A stretch of 64,000 nucleotides of DNA from Treponema denticola ATCC 35405 (GCF_000008185.1 NC_002967.9:1426001-1490000); one strand, 5' to 3'; positions 48,597 to 58,455 are shown, counted from the first letter of the stretch. Numbers and translations are program-made. Notes: a model not told the origin generated them from the sequence alone.

Positions 48597-50030
48597 ATGA
48601 ATAACCAAAAAAAAACAAAGCTCCTTTTTATTACCTACACTCATTCAAACGGCGGAGGTGCCGAAAAGGTTTTAACAACTCTTGTTAATAATTTGGATAC
48701 TAAAAAATATGAAATAGCTATACAGGAAATAGTCGGTTTTTATGTAAAACAAGAGCCTATTAGCAGTAATATTAAATTGCTTACGCCGCTTATAAATGGT
48801 ACGCATGAGTCACGTTTTAATAAACACTTTACTCAGTATTGTATTGAAAAATATCCCGTTTTAATACGTGCAATAAAGAGTTTTGATGAGTATGACGTCA
48901 TTGTTACATGGAATTACCAAATACCTTCATTTATGATTCAAGCATTTCCTGATAAGAAGACGATAAGTTGGTTTCATACTGATATTTACGATTTGTCTCC
49001 GAAACTCATGTCTTTGAATGATAAATATAATTTAAAACTGCAAGATAGTGCATGGAACTATGCTGATAGGATAGTTACAATATCGAATAAATCATTACAA
49101 TCATTAAAAGATATATTCCCTCAATATTTGAATAAAACAAAAATAATTTATAATGCGTTTGATATAGAAAATACAAAAGTACAGGCATCAAAGGTAAACA
49201 TCAATGAATGTATGCGGTACACTTATCCGATTTTGGCTTGCGTAGGGCGATTAGAAAAGCGTAAAAATTTCTCTCTTGTTATACAAGCTGCCGCAAAATT
49301 ACAAAAAGAAAATATATGTTGTCATGTGCTTATTATAGGAGACGGAGAAGAAAAAGGAAACTTAATACGTTTAGTAAATGAGTTGCGTATGACGGAAGTT
49401 GTATCTTTTTTAGGATATAAACAAAATCCTTTGCCGTATATTCAAATTGCAGACATGCTTTGCATCTCATCTTTTGCCGAAGGTTTCCCCACCGTTGTTT
49501 TGGAAGCTATGACTTTAGAAAAACCATTTGTAACTACACCTGTTGCGGGTGCGTCCGAAGAATTGGCCGATAATGGAAATTGCGGCTTAGTAGCGGATTG
49601 GGATGTCGATGATTATGCGGAAAAGATAAAAACTTTGCTAACCGATAAAGATCTTTACGATAGGATGTCAAAAAATTGTATTAAAAAAATCAAAGAATTT
49701 TCTATAGAAAACACGGTTATTCGGTTTGATGAACTTGTTTCTTCTTTACCTGAAAAAGGTAATTCTGGATTTCGGCGTATTGATAAAGCAACAGCTGTAA
49801 AAAAGATTCGTAGAGCCTATATCTGGTGTCCTAATTTTGCTATACAGAGATTGCGATTTTCGATAAGTACCTTTTTTATGAAACCATCTATAAGGAATTT
49901 TGCTTTGACCGGATACTATTTTCTAAGGTTGTTATTTTATATTCCTACATTACCGATCCGTTTTTTTACACAACCGGCTATATTGCAGCGGTCGGAAAAT
50001 CATTTTAAGGACGAAAAATGCCTAAAATAA
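48597..50030 (+). CDS. Family 4 glycosyltransferase, cassette copy B
   Basis: 477 aa from ATG 48597, matching the paralogue's start ([11 protein letters not shown]); an in-frame TTG at 48534 is unlikely. [39 protein letters not shown] and [20 protein letters not shown] are shared with the copy at 43853. The C-terminal extension is kept as well. No ribosome binding site is seen. Overlaps the sulfotransferase-like copy 3 by 13 bases. Confidence 0.9.
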   Translation: MNNQKKTKLLFITYTHSNGGGAEKVLTTLVNNLDTKKYEIAIQEIVGFYVKQEPISSNIKLLTPLINGTHESRFNKHFTQYCIEKYPVLIRAIKSFDEYDVIVTWNYQIPSFMIQAFPDKKTISWFHTDIYDLSPKLMSLNDKYNLKLQDSAWNYADRIVTISNKSLQSLKDIFPQYLNKTKIIYNAFDIENTKVQASKVNINECMRYTYPILACVGRLEKRKNFSLVIQAAAKLQKENICCHVLIIGDGEEKGNLIRLVNELRMTEVVSFLGYKQNPLPYIQIADMLCISSFAEGFPTVVLEAMTLEKPFVTTPVAGASEELADNGNCGLVADWDVDDYAEKIKTLLTDKDLYDRMSKNCIKKIKEFSIENTVIRFDELVSSLPEKGNSGFRRIDKATAVKKIRRAYIWCPNFAIQRLRFSISTFFMKPSIRNFALTGYYFLRLLFYIPTLPIRFFTQPAILQRSENHFKDEKCLK

Positions 50031-51337
50031 TAACATGTACGGGTTATGGTACTACAGGAAGCTCTGCGGTAACGAATATTATTGAAGAATTCGAAAGTGT
50101 AAAAAGTTTAAGTGCGGAATTTGAATGTTCATTTTTACATGAACCGGATGGAATACGTGATTTGGAAAGTGCCTTACATGAAGGTCATCGTTTAAAGTCC
50201 GATCTTGCAATAAAGCGTTTTCTTAGACTTGCGGATGTGTTGAATAAGCAGCGCTCATTCAAAAAATATTTCAACGGCAATTTTCTACGGCATTCCAAAT
50301 CTTTTATCGATTCAATTTGTATTGCTCAATGGCAAGGAAATTGGCACCGAGGAACAGATACGATTAAACTTTCAAAAGAAGATTTACTGTATTATAATTT
50401 AGCAAAACAGGTTTTCTTAAATGAATATTCATATTCACGTTACTCGCTCTTTGAACCGAACTCATGGCATCCTGCCTATCATATGCGAAATAAGTCTTAC
50501 TATGCGCATTTTACCGATTTGTTTTATCTTAAAGCACAAGAATATATAGGTAAATTAATTGCAGAAATAGAAGTTCACGTAGACGGCGAAAAAATTTTAA
50601 TTGATCAGTTTTTCCCTGCCTATGATATATCGGCATATTTAAATTATGCACCGGATACCAAAGTTATCATTGTTGACAGGGATCCTCGCGACATGTATGT
50701 ATTAAATAAAAGTTCGTGGGGTGAATCGTATATTCCAACTGATGATGTTGATACCTTTATACGCTGGTATCGCGGTATCCGTTTTTCACAACAGCAAGAA
50801 GTACAAAATAAAAATGTTCTATTGCTCCATTTTGAGGACCTTATTTTTAATTATGAAACTTCTCTGGACGAAATCAAATGCTTTCTTAATTTTACCGATA
50901 AAGATCATATAAAAAAACTAAAATGTTTTAATCCCGCTCAATCGATTAAAAATACCTATAAATTTAAAAATTATCCTCAATGGAAAGATGATGTTTTAAA
51001 AATAGAATATGAATTGTCTGAGTATTGCTATCATTTCCCTGATGACTTTATCGATAGCAAGGAAATCAATGTAGACACAAATAAACCGATAGAGGATTGT
51101 ATAAAATCGGCAGATGCTGTTCAAAGTAAAAAAAACTTACCGCTTAAATATAACCACAAGTTGCCTGTATTTTTATTTGGTATAACAAATTTTGGAGAAG
51201 CATTCGAAAGTTTGGCGCATCGCAATACACTAAAAACAAAAATAAAGGGTCTTATTAAATGTGGAGTGTTTTTGTGTAGTTTTTTATTTGAGTATATGTA
51301 TTCTGTATTTATATATTGTAAATACAAAAAAAGATAA
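50018..51337 (+). CDS. Sulfotransferase-like protein, copy 3
   Basis: 439 aa. CTGYGTTGSSAVTNIIEEF (5-23), VDRDPRDMYVLNKSSWGESY and LLHFEDLIFNYETSLDEIKC are the three conserved blocks. FEDL...N at the third block is the clearest sulfotransferase-like one of the three copies. The C-terminal 40 residues (KIKGLIKCGVFLCSFLFEY...) are basic-hydrophobic. Same cassette position as copy 2, after a GT4 and before a GT2. Confidence 0.72.
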   Translation: MPKIITCTGYGTTGSSAVTNIIEEFESVKSLSAEFECSFLHEPDGIRDLESALHEGHRLKSDLAIKRFLRLADVLNKQRSFKKYFNGNFLRHSKSFIDSICIAQWQGNWHRGTDTIKLSKEDLLYYNLAKQVFLNEYSYSRYSLFEPNSWHPAYHMRNKSYYAHFTDLFYLKAQEYIGKLIAEIEVHVDGEKILIDQFFPAYDISAYLNYAPDTKVIIVDRDPRDMYVLNKSSWGESYIPTDDVDTFIRWYRGIRFSQQQEVQNKNVLLLHFEDLIFNYETSLDEIKCFLNFTDKDHIKKLKCFNPAQSIKNTYKFKNYPQWKDDVLKIEYELSEYCYHFPDDFIDSKEINVDTNKPIEDCIKSADAVQSKKNLPLKYNHKLPVFLFGITNFGEAFESLAHRNTLKTKIKGLIKCGVFLCSFLFEYMYSVFIYCKYKKR

Positions 51338-51339
51338 AA

Positions 51340-52362
51340 ATGAAATTCACTATTGTTATTCCCATATTTAACAGAGTACAGTACATCCCCGAAACTCTTG
51401 ACAGTGTTATAAGGCAAACTTATACCGATCTGGAAATCATATGCGTTGACGATTGTTCTTCAGATAGAAGCCCAGTTCTTTTGCAAGACTATGCAAAAAC
51501 TGATTTGCGTATTAAAGTACTGACTCACGCCAAAAATAAAGGGCTTTATTTGGCGCGTAAAACAGGCGTCCTGAATGCATCAGGTGATTATATTTTATTT
51601 TTAGATTGCGACGATGTATTGGATCTTCATGCCGTCGAAGTTATTTATAATGCACTTTGTAAAAATTCCGTTGAAGTTCTTGAGTATGGATATCACTCTA
51701 TTCACGCAAATGAAAACACTGTGCCCGATTCTGCCATAACGGTAGATAAACTTTTTAGCTCACTTGTGTATGATCGGTACCCCCGTGCAGGTACTGTTTG
51801 GAATAAAGCATATAAAACAGAATTGTTGAAAAATGCTTTTAGTAAAATGTCAGACTTTCATGCCGTGATGGGTGAGGATTTTTATGAATCTGTGATTATT
51901 GCATACTATGCAAAAAGTTATTCGTCGATAGACGATGTTCTTGTTATTTACAATGATGAAAGCGGTATATCAAATACACGTAAAAACCTTGCAAGTATAC
52001 AAAAAGACTTGGATTCGGTTGTGGCTATTTTAAATGGTTTTAGATTTTTTTTTGAATCGTATGCCTCTGAACATAAAGAGGCTGTTTTAAATATAGAAAG
52101 CTATTACATCCGGTATGTATATTATAACCTTATTTTACTGAAGACGAACAAAACGGATAGAAAAATGGCAGTTGATTTGCTTAAAGATTATTTCAGTGCC
52201 GAGGCTGCTGCACCGTATTTTAATAAAACAAAACCGGCGGTAACACGTGATGCCGTAATGTATAAAATAAGAGCCGTAATAAAAAGATACATTTCTAAAA
52301 AATTGCGTGAAATGATAAAAAAGATAATCAGGAGGTATGATAAAAAGCCGCAGCAAAAATAA
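51340..52362 (+). CDS. Family 2 glycosyltransferase
   Basis: 340 aa. FTIVIPIFNRVQYIPETLDS (3-22), VDDCSSDRSP and LDCDDVLDLH (metal site). Third of the paralogous GT2 set. Its C-terminus is lysine- and arginine-rich (KIIRRYDKKPQQK). It begins 3 bases after the sulfotransferase-like stop and ends 26 bases before the TagF-like gene. Confidence 0.88.
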   Translation: MKFTIVIPIFNRVQYIPETLDSVIRQTYTDLEIICVDDCSSDRSPVLLQDYAKTDLRIKVLTHAKNKGLYLARKTGVLNASGDYILFLDCDDVLDLHAVEVIYNALCKNSVEVLEYGYHSIHANENTVPDSAITVDKLFSSLVYDRYPRAGTVWNKAYKTELLKNAFSKMSDFHAVMGEDFYESVIIAYYAKSYSSIDDVLVIYNDESGISNTRKNLASIQKDLDSVVAILNGFRFFFESYASEHKEAVLNIESYYIRYVYYNLILLKTNKTDRKMAVDLLKDYFSAEAAAPYFNKTKPAVTRDAVMYKIRAVIKRYISKKLREMIKKIIRRYDKKPQQK

Positions 52363-52388
52363 AGCTGCCCATTTTTACATTAGGCATT

Positions 52389-53603
52389 ATGATTCTTTTG
52401 TTATACATCGATCCGGGTACGGGTAGTATACTTTTTTCCATTGTGATAGGTCTTATTACAACGTTGTATTTTGTAGCGAAAACCGCTTTTATCAAACTAA
52501 AAGTCGCTGTATATAAAGATAAGGCAAAAGGTTCCGGTAATAAAAATACCATTGTAATTTATTCTGAAGGTAAACGTTATTGGAATGTGTTTTTGCCTAT
52601 ATGTAATGAGTTTGAAGAACATCAAAAAGAACTTGTTTTTTATACATCTTCGGAAGATGATCCGGTATTTGAACAACATTATACCTATGTAAAGCCCGAA
52701 TATATCGGCAAAGGCAACAAAGCTTTTGCTCGTCTTAATATGCTTGAAGCTGATATTTGTTTGATGACGACACCGGGATTGGACGTATATCAGCTGAAAC
52801 GCTCAAAGCATGTCAGGCATTATAGCCATATTCTTCATGCGCTTGATGATGCAACAAGTTACCGGCTTTTTGGTCTTGATTATTTTGATTCAGTGCTTTT
52901 ATCGGGTGAGTATCAGGTAAAAGGAATTCGTGAACTGGAAAGCCTACGTAATCTTCCTCCAAAAAACTTGCGTGTAGTCGGCTGTCCTTATCTTGACGTA
53001 TTAAGCGAAAAAATAAAAAATTTGCCTGAAAAAAGTTCCGATTTTACAGTTTTAATTGCGCCTTCTTGGGGCGCAAGCGGCATCTTATCAAAATACGGCG
53101 AACAATTAATTACTCCGCTTGTAGAAACCGGTTGGAATATTATTATCCGCCCGCATCCTCAAAGCAAGACTTCGGAACCCGATATGCTTAAAAGATTGGA
53201 GGGAAAATATAAAGATGTCGCGAATTTTGTTTGGGATTATAATTCTGAAAACATCGATTCACTTTCAAAAGCTGATATTATGATTTCCGATTTTTCCAGT
53301 GTTATTTTTGATTATTGTTTTCTTTTTGATAAGCCGTTCTTATACTGTAACAACGAATTCGATCATCGCCCTTATGATTCAGGCGATTTAAAAGAGACTC
53401 CGTGGAAGTTTTCCGTCTTAAAGGAAATAGGTGTGGAGCTTAACTCTAATAGCTTTGATCATATAAAAGAGATTATCTCCGAAGCTTGTAAAAGTGAAAC
53501 GCTTAAAGAAAATAGACTGAAAGCTAAAGATACTGCATGGCAAAACAGAGGTTGTGCGGGAAAAGCGGTTTACGATTTTTTAACGGAGATAAAAACAATA
53601 TGA
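52389..53603 (+). CDS. CDP-glycerol glycerophosphotransferase-family protein (TagB/TagF-like)
   Basis: 404 aa. An N-terminal membrane helix opens with LLYIDPGTGSILFS. The catalytic half has IIIRPHPQSK (about 250-259) and ADIMISDFSSVIFDYCFL (about 297-314), the HP and SDxSS signatures of the TagB/TagF family that moves polyol-phosphate from CDP-activated donors. With CMP-AEP made upstream, it is a candidate for handling a CDP- or CMP-linked donor, but no donor is proven. Its TGA overlaps the next ATG. Confidence 0.85.
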   Translation: MILLLYIDPGTGSILFSIVIGLITTLYFVAKTAFIKLKVAVYKDKAKGSGNKNTIVIYSEGKRYWNVFLPICNEFEEHQKELVFYTSSEDDPVFEQHYTYVKPEYIGKGNKAFARLNMLEADICLMTTPGLDVYQLKRSKHVRHYSHILHALDDATSYRLFGLDYFDSVLLSGEYQVKGIRELESLRNLPPKNLRVVGCPYLDVLSEKIKNLPEKSSDFTVLIAPSWGASGILSKYGEQLITPLVETGWNIIIRPHPQSKTSEPDMLKRLEGKYKDVANFVWDYNSENIDSLSKADIMISDFSSVIFDYCFLFDKPFLYCNNEFDHRPYDSGDLKETPWKFSVLKEIGVELNSNSFDHIKEIISEACKSETLKENRLKAKDTAWQNRGCAGKAVYDFLTEIKTI

Positions 53604-56350
53604 TAAATTTTTTGTATACGATTTTAATTTACCCGGTCTACTTGTTTGTCGAATTTGTCTTTTTTGTGGTGAACATCATTACAAACGGCAATATCGGTAT
53701 TTCGATTGTACTGTTAAGCCTCGGCATCAATATAATATGTCTTCCGATGTATAATGTAGCCGAACAATGGCAAGAAAAAGAGCGCGCCATTCAAAAAAAG
53801 ATGAAAGCTAAAATTACCGATATAAAGGCGGTATTTAAAGGCGATGAACGATATTTAATGCTTTCTACATATTACCGTCAAAACAATTATCATCCGCTCT
53901 ACGCTTTGCGCAGTATGTTCGCGCTCTTTATTCAGATTCCTTTTTTTATTGCGGCGTATAAGCTTTTGTCCGATTCACCGATTATGGCTAAAAGCTCGTT
54001 TTTATTTTTTACCGATTTAGGTTCTCCCGATAAACTGCTTAGCTTAGGAAATATTTCGGTAAATATTCTGCCTATTATAATGACGCTTATAAATATATCC
54101 GCTTCAGCCGTATATACAAAAGGGCTTGAATTGAAAGACAAATTAACGCTTTACATTACGGCTCTTATTTTTTTACTTTTGCTTTATAACTCGCCGTCGG
54201 GCTTGGTTTTTTATTGGACGCTTAACAATCTGTTTTCTTTATTAAAAAATATTTTTTATAAAGTAAAATTAAGTAGCAAAACATGGTATATAATTACCGT
54301 AATTGCCATGATAATTGTAACGAGCATTACAACCGTAATGACGATCAGTGAAACTAAAAGACCTGCGGCTCTTTCAGGTCTTTTAACTGCTGGCATAGTA
54401 GTAATACCGTTAATTAAAAAGCTGTTTTGTTTTTTTGAAAAAAGGCGATCAGCATCTGTTTTTAACAACGATAAAAAATGTTTTTATATCTTTTTATCCG
54501 CAGCAATTGCGCTGTGTGTTCTTATTGGATTGGTTATTCCGTCGGCAACGATAGCAAGTTCGGCGCAAGAATTTTCAAATTTTGGCAACTTTAAACATCC
54601 TTTAAATGTTCTGTATTATCCGTTTATTCAAAGTTTGGGCTGTTTGTTTTGGCTGCTGTGCATATATAAACTTTTTTCAAAAAATGTACAGAAATATTTT
54701 GCATATACGGCGATACTGTTGCTCACGGCGGCACTTATAGATGCATTCATTTTTACGGGTAATTACGGTGATATCAGTAATATTTTAATTTTTGACGATG
54801 CAACGCGACTAAGACATTCTATGCGGTATTTTGCCGTAAATATGGCGGCAATAATTGCAGGATTTGCCGTAGTAATCGCCTTAATATATTCAAAATTCTC
54901 AAAATTATTGCCTTCACTTCTTAATATTGTAGTTTTAACTTTTTTGGTTATAACAGGTTTTTCTTGCATTTCAATTCAAAAATCTTACCGGCGTATGCTG
55001 GCTGGCGAAATCAATGAAAAACAGGTAAACAAAGTATATAGGGTCTCGAAAACCGGAAAAAATATTTTTATTTTGATGCTTGACAGGTCTATGAATTTTT
55101 TTATCGACCCAGTATTCGAACATAATGATCTGGTAAAAAAAGAATATACGGGATTTACCGTTTTTGAAAACAGCATAGCTTTCGGCATAAGTACCAATAT
55201 GAGTACGCCGTCTCTTTTCGGCGGCTATGAATATACGCCGGAAAATATAAATAAACGCTCTAATGAATTGCTTGTCGATAAACATAATGAAGCCTTAAGC
55301 GTGCTGCCGCGGCTGTTCAGCGAACATAATTGGTTGGTAAGCTTTACGGACCCCTCATGGCTAAACTATTCATGGATACCCGATTTATCCGTATTTGCAA
55401 AATATGATATGCGTGCTCAAAATATCGATGGGGCTGGAAAGTACAGCAGAGATTTTTTGGCACGGATAGACAAACAGACAAACAGACAAACAGACAAAGA
55501 GACAAAGAGACAAAGAGACAAAGAGACAAATCCTGTTGTACGCAACATGCTCTATTTTTCCTTTTTTAGGATATTGCCTTCAAAAGTAAGAAAAGTATTT
55601 TATAATAGCGGTGCTTATACGGCACCTGATGTATCCAATCATATTAAAATGTTATTTATAGATGCATATTCTTCCCTTGAGAATTTATATAAAGAAGTTG
55701 AATTTGTACCTGAGGGAGACTGTCTTAATATTATTGTAAACAATACAACGCATGAGCCGCCGAAGGACAGCGATATACAATTTATACGGCGGGAAGAACT
55801 TATTCCTCTTGCAAAAAAATATTGTCTTAACGAATACACAGCTGAACATTTTTATGCAAATTATTTAGCACATGAATCCTGTGCTGAGTTTTTCCGTTTT
55901 TTAAAAGATAATGATTGTTGGGATAATTCTAGGATAATCATCGCAGGCGATCATGGAAGATCTTCAATACGTACAATTGATATGAGTTTTTTAAACGGCT
56001 TTGACGATACCGGTATTTCTCCTGAAAGTCTGATTCCTTTAATTATGATGAAAGATTTTAACACAGATGGCCCCTTACAAAAGGATTATACCTTTATGAC
56101 CTTAGCCGATATTCCGATTTTAGCAACAGAAGGACTTGCTCCCGAATTGCAAAAAAATCCGTTCAGTGGTTTACCGTTTAAATCTTCTCAAGATAAAATC
56201 CTTATAAAAGCTATGCACGGCGGTGATTGGCAGGCTGGCCATCAATTAAAATTGACACAGTTTAAAACTACGGCAACGGATTGGATTTATGTAAAAGAAA
56301 ATGTGTATAATCCGAAATGTTGGAGTAAAAAAGCTTTTATAAATGAATAG
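53600..56350 (+). CDS. YidC/Oxa1-like domain fused to an alkaline-phosphatase-superfamily (sulfatase/LtaS-like) domain
   Basis: 916 aa from ATG 53600 (overlapping the preceding TGA; an earlier in-frame TTG at 53537 is unlikely). Residues about 1-235 look like a YidC/Oxa1 insertase core with conserved NIICLPMYNVAEQW and a GLVFYWTLNNLFSLLKN end. A block of further helices follows (about 240-460). The C-terminal half is an alkaline-phosphatase-superfamily domain with metal/nucleophile residues D495 (MLDRS), T536 (MSTPSLFGG), H718 (NNTTHEPP) and D784-H785 (AGDHGR). Such domains transfer phospho- or phosphonate-headgroups (LtaS, EptA). Residues 624-644 are coded by an octanucleotide repeat. Confidence 0.82.
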   Translation: MINFLYTILIYPVYLFVEFVFFVVNIITNGNIGISIVLLSLGINIICLPMYNVAEQWQEKERAIQKKMKAKITDIKAVFKGDERYLMLSTYYRQNNYHPLYALRSMFALFIQIPFFIAAYKLLSDSPIMAKSSFLFFTDLGSPDKLLSLGNISVNILPIIMTLINISASAVYTKGLELKDKLTLYITALIFLLLLYNSPSGLVFYWTLNNLFSLLKNIFYKVKLSSKTWYIITVIAMIIVTSITTVMTISETKRPAALSGLLTAGIVVIPLIKKLFCFFEKRRSASVFNNDKKCFYIFLSAAIALCVLIGLVIPSATIASSAQEFSNFGNFKHPLNVLYYPFIQSLGCLFWLLCIYKLFSKNVQKYFAYTAILLLTAALIDAFIFTGNYGDISNILIFDDATRLRHSMRYFAVNMAAIIAGFAVVIALIYSKFSKLLPSLLNIVVLTFLVITGFSCISIQKSYRRMLAGEINEKQVNKVYRVSKTGKNIFILMLDRSMNFFIDPVFEHNDLVKKEYTGFTVFENSIAFGISTNMSTPSLFGGYEYTPENINKRSNELLVDKHNEALSVLPRLFSEHNWLVSFTDPSWLNYSWIPDLSVFAKYDMRAQNIDGAGKYSRDFLARIDKQTNRQTDKETKRQRDKETNPVVRNMLYFSFFRILPSKVRKVFYNSGAYTAPDVSNHIKMLFIDAYSSLENLYKEVEFVPEGDCLNIIVNNTTHEPPKDSDIQFIRREELIPLAKKYCLNEYTAEHFYANYLAHESCAEFFRFLKDNDCWDNSRIIIAGDHGRSSIRTIDMSFLNGFDDTGISPESLIPLIMMKDFNTDGPLQKDYTFMTLADIPILATEGLAPELQKNPFSGLPFKSSQDKILIKAMHGGDWQAGHQLKLTQFKTTATDWIYVKENVYNPKCWSKKAFINE
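55469..55530 (+). repeat. In-frame octanucleotide repeat (7.75 units) in the YidC-sulfatase fusion gene
   Basis: Three GACAAACA units (55469-55492), four GACAAAGA units (55493-55524) and a partial GACAAA (55525-55530). Eight is not a multiple of three, so each unit gained or lost shifts the frame. One unit less gives TAG at 55567-55569; one more gives TAA at 55587-55589. Both remove H718, D784 and H785. Confidence 0.9.
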
Positions 56351-56371
56351 TAAAAAAGGAATTCAAAAATT

Positions 56372-57346
56372 ATGAACAATATGTTGCTTTCAATTGTTAT
56401 TCCTGCATATAATGCAGAACGTTTTTTGCATAATTTGCTTTCCTTTTTGGTCGAGCAAGTGTTTGAGTGCAAGAAACACAGTATTGAAGTTATCATTGTT
56501 AATGACGGCTCTCAAGATTCTACAAAAAAAATTGCTGAAGATTTTTCAAATAAGTATCCTTTTATAACTGTTATTAATCAAGAAAATAAAGGGGAGTGTG
56601 GAGCACGGAATACAGGTATAAAATGTGCAAAAGGTAAATATCTGTATTTTTTAGATAGTGATGATACTATTCCTGTCGGAACTCTTGCCTTCTTTCAACA
56701 GTTGTTATTAGGAAGTAACGATATAGATGTTTTTAATTTTGGTTATGAAGTAGAAAGAAATGGTCAAGTTTGTAAAATTGTTTCATCCGCTCAACTGGAT
56801 AAACGACACTTTAATGACAATAGTATAAAAAAGAACTTTCTTTCAAAAAAGATGCCTTGTTGTATTTGCAGTTCAATTTACAAAAAAGATTTTATCTATG
56901 ACAATGATCTGTTTTTTCCGGTTGGTATAAAAATAGGCGGTGATTTAGTTTTTATGGTTAACGCTTTTACAAAATCAAATAGTGCATATTATTCTAAACG
57001 TATCTGTTTTATTTATCAGATACGTGATGATTCTGTAATGCAAGGGTATAAAAGTTATAATATGGATAGAATAAAATCTTTTGAAATTGTTCGTGATACG
57101 ATAATTGATAACGCTGAATATTATTCGTTGGTAAAAAAAGAAGCAAATTTTTTTATTGCGAATCTATATCTGGCGAATTTGGTTGCTTATTTGAAGTCAA
57201 ATGTAAAAGATAAAGAAATAAATAAAATTTTTATTCAAAATAAGTTTTTTTTATATAAAAGCATAAAAGGTAGATTTATTAATAGGATGGCAATACTCGT
57301 TGCTCGTTGTGTACCGCTTCGTTTATTATTAAAAATATTTAAGTAA
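56372..57346 (+). CDS. Family 2 glycosyltransferase
   Basis: 324 aa. LSIVIPAYNAERFLHNLLSF (6-25), VNDGSQDSTKK and LDSDDTIP define a GT2 enzyme. AAAAGGA (56353-56359) precedes the ATG. Less related to the other GT2s of the island, so it probably acts on a different acceptor. Confidence 0.9.
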   Translation: MNNMLLSIVIPAYNAERFLHNLLSFLVEQVFECKKHSIEVIIVNDGSQDSTKKIAEDFSNKYPFITVINQENKGECGARNTGIKCAKGKYLYFLDSDDTIPVGTLAFFQQLLLGSNDIDVFNFGYEVERNGQVCKIVSSAQLDKRHFNDNSIKKNFLSKKMPCCICSSIYKKDFIYDNDLFFPVGIKIGGDLVFMVNAFTKSNSAYYSKRICFIYQIRDDSVMQGYKSYNMDRIKSFEIVRDTIIDNAEYYSLVKKEANFFIANLYLANLVAYLKSNVKDKEINKIFIQNKFFLYKSIKGRFINRMAILVARCVPLRLLLKIFK

Positions 57347-57379
57347 TTGTTGTATAACTTTGTTTTTTAAGAGAGAGTA

Positions 57380-58450
57380 ATGAAAATCTTACACATAATT
57401 ACTAACACTGAACTCGGCGGGGCTCAAACCGTATGTATTTCTTTGGCCAATATGGCATCTGATGAAGGAAACATAGTAGCTGTAGCTTCAATGAATGGCG
57501 GATATCTATGGGATAATTTAAGTTCTTCGGTTATTCAATTTAAGATTAAAAATATGATAAAGCCTATTAGATTGTTACCGGATTTGAAATGCTATTTTGA
57601 GCTAAAAAAGGTAATTAATGAATTTGCCCCCGATATTATTCATCTACATTCAAGTAAGGCCGGAACCTTAGGCCGTCTTGCGGGCTTTAAATATAGAAAA
57701 AAAATAATTTATACTGTGCACGGTTTTGATTCCATCCGTCTCCATCATAGAATTTTTTTACCGCTTGAACGTTTTTTACAAAGATTCTGCGGTGCAATAG
57801 TTGCAGTTTCTAAATATGACGAAAAAAAATTATATAAAGAAAAAATTACTAAAAATATCAAGACAATTTACAATGGTATAAGTTTAAATTCTGTTGATTC
57901 TCCGAAACCTTTTGACTCATCTTCATATAAAAAAGTTATTATGACAATAGCCCGTATTTCCAGGCAAAAACGATTTGAAAGTTTTTTATCTATTGCTTCA
58001 GATCCTGTAATGAAAGATTACCTCTTTGTCTGGGTCGGCGGTTCTGCCGAAAAATCGATGGATGAGATAAAAAAGGACTATTCTATCCCTTCCAATGTTT
58101 TATTGCTTGGAGACTATCCAAATGCGTCAAGCCTTTTGCCGTATTGTGATCTTTTTGTCTTATTTAGCAACTATGAGGGGCTCCCGATGACTATTATAGA
58201 AGCCATGGCTTATAAAAAGGCTATAGTTGCATCAAATGTAGGCGGAATTTCTGAGTTAGTTGATGTTACAAATGGTGCTCTAATTGAAACCGATGACGGT
58301 GCCGTTGAGGCAATAGGTGCTATCTTGCAAGATGACGAAAAAAAGGCTAAAATGGGAAAAGCTTCATTTGAAAAATTTTCAAAGTTTTTTACTTTGGATA
58401 TTATGTGGAAAAATTATCGTAGTTTATACAAAGAGATAGCAGAGGATTAA
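57380..58450 (+). CDS. Family 4 glycosyltransferase
   Basis: 356 aa. ILHIITNTELGGAQTVCISL (3-22), IIYTVHGFDSIR, IARISRQKRFE and NYEGLPMTIIEAMAYKK form the GT-B, GT4 pattern. This type often performs early steps such as sugar transfer to a lipid-linked intermediate. Distinct from the duplicated GT4 pair. GAGAGAG precedes the ATG. 5 bases before the epimerase gene. Confidence 0.9.
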   Translation: MKILHIITNTELGGAQTVCISLANMASDEGNIVAVASMNGGYLWDNLSSSVIQFKIKNMIKPIRLLPDLKCYFELKKVINEFAPDIIHLHSSKAGTLGRLAGFKYRKKIIYTVHGFDSIRLHHRIFLPLERFLQRFCGAIVAVSKYDEKKLYKEKITKNIKTIYNGISLNSVDSPKPFDSSSYKKVIMTIARISRQKRFESFLSIASDPVMKDYLFVWVGGSAEKSMDEIKKDYSIPSNVLLLGDYPNASSLLPYCDLFVLFSNYEGLPMTIIEAMAYKKAIVASNVGGISELVDVTNGALIETDDGAVEAIGAILQDDEKKAKMGKASFEKFSKFFTLDIMWKNYRSLYKEIAED

Positions 58451-58455
58451 AACAA

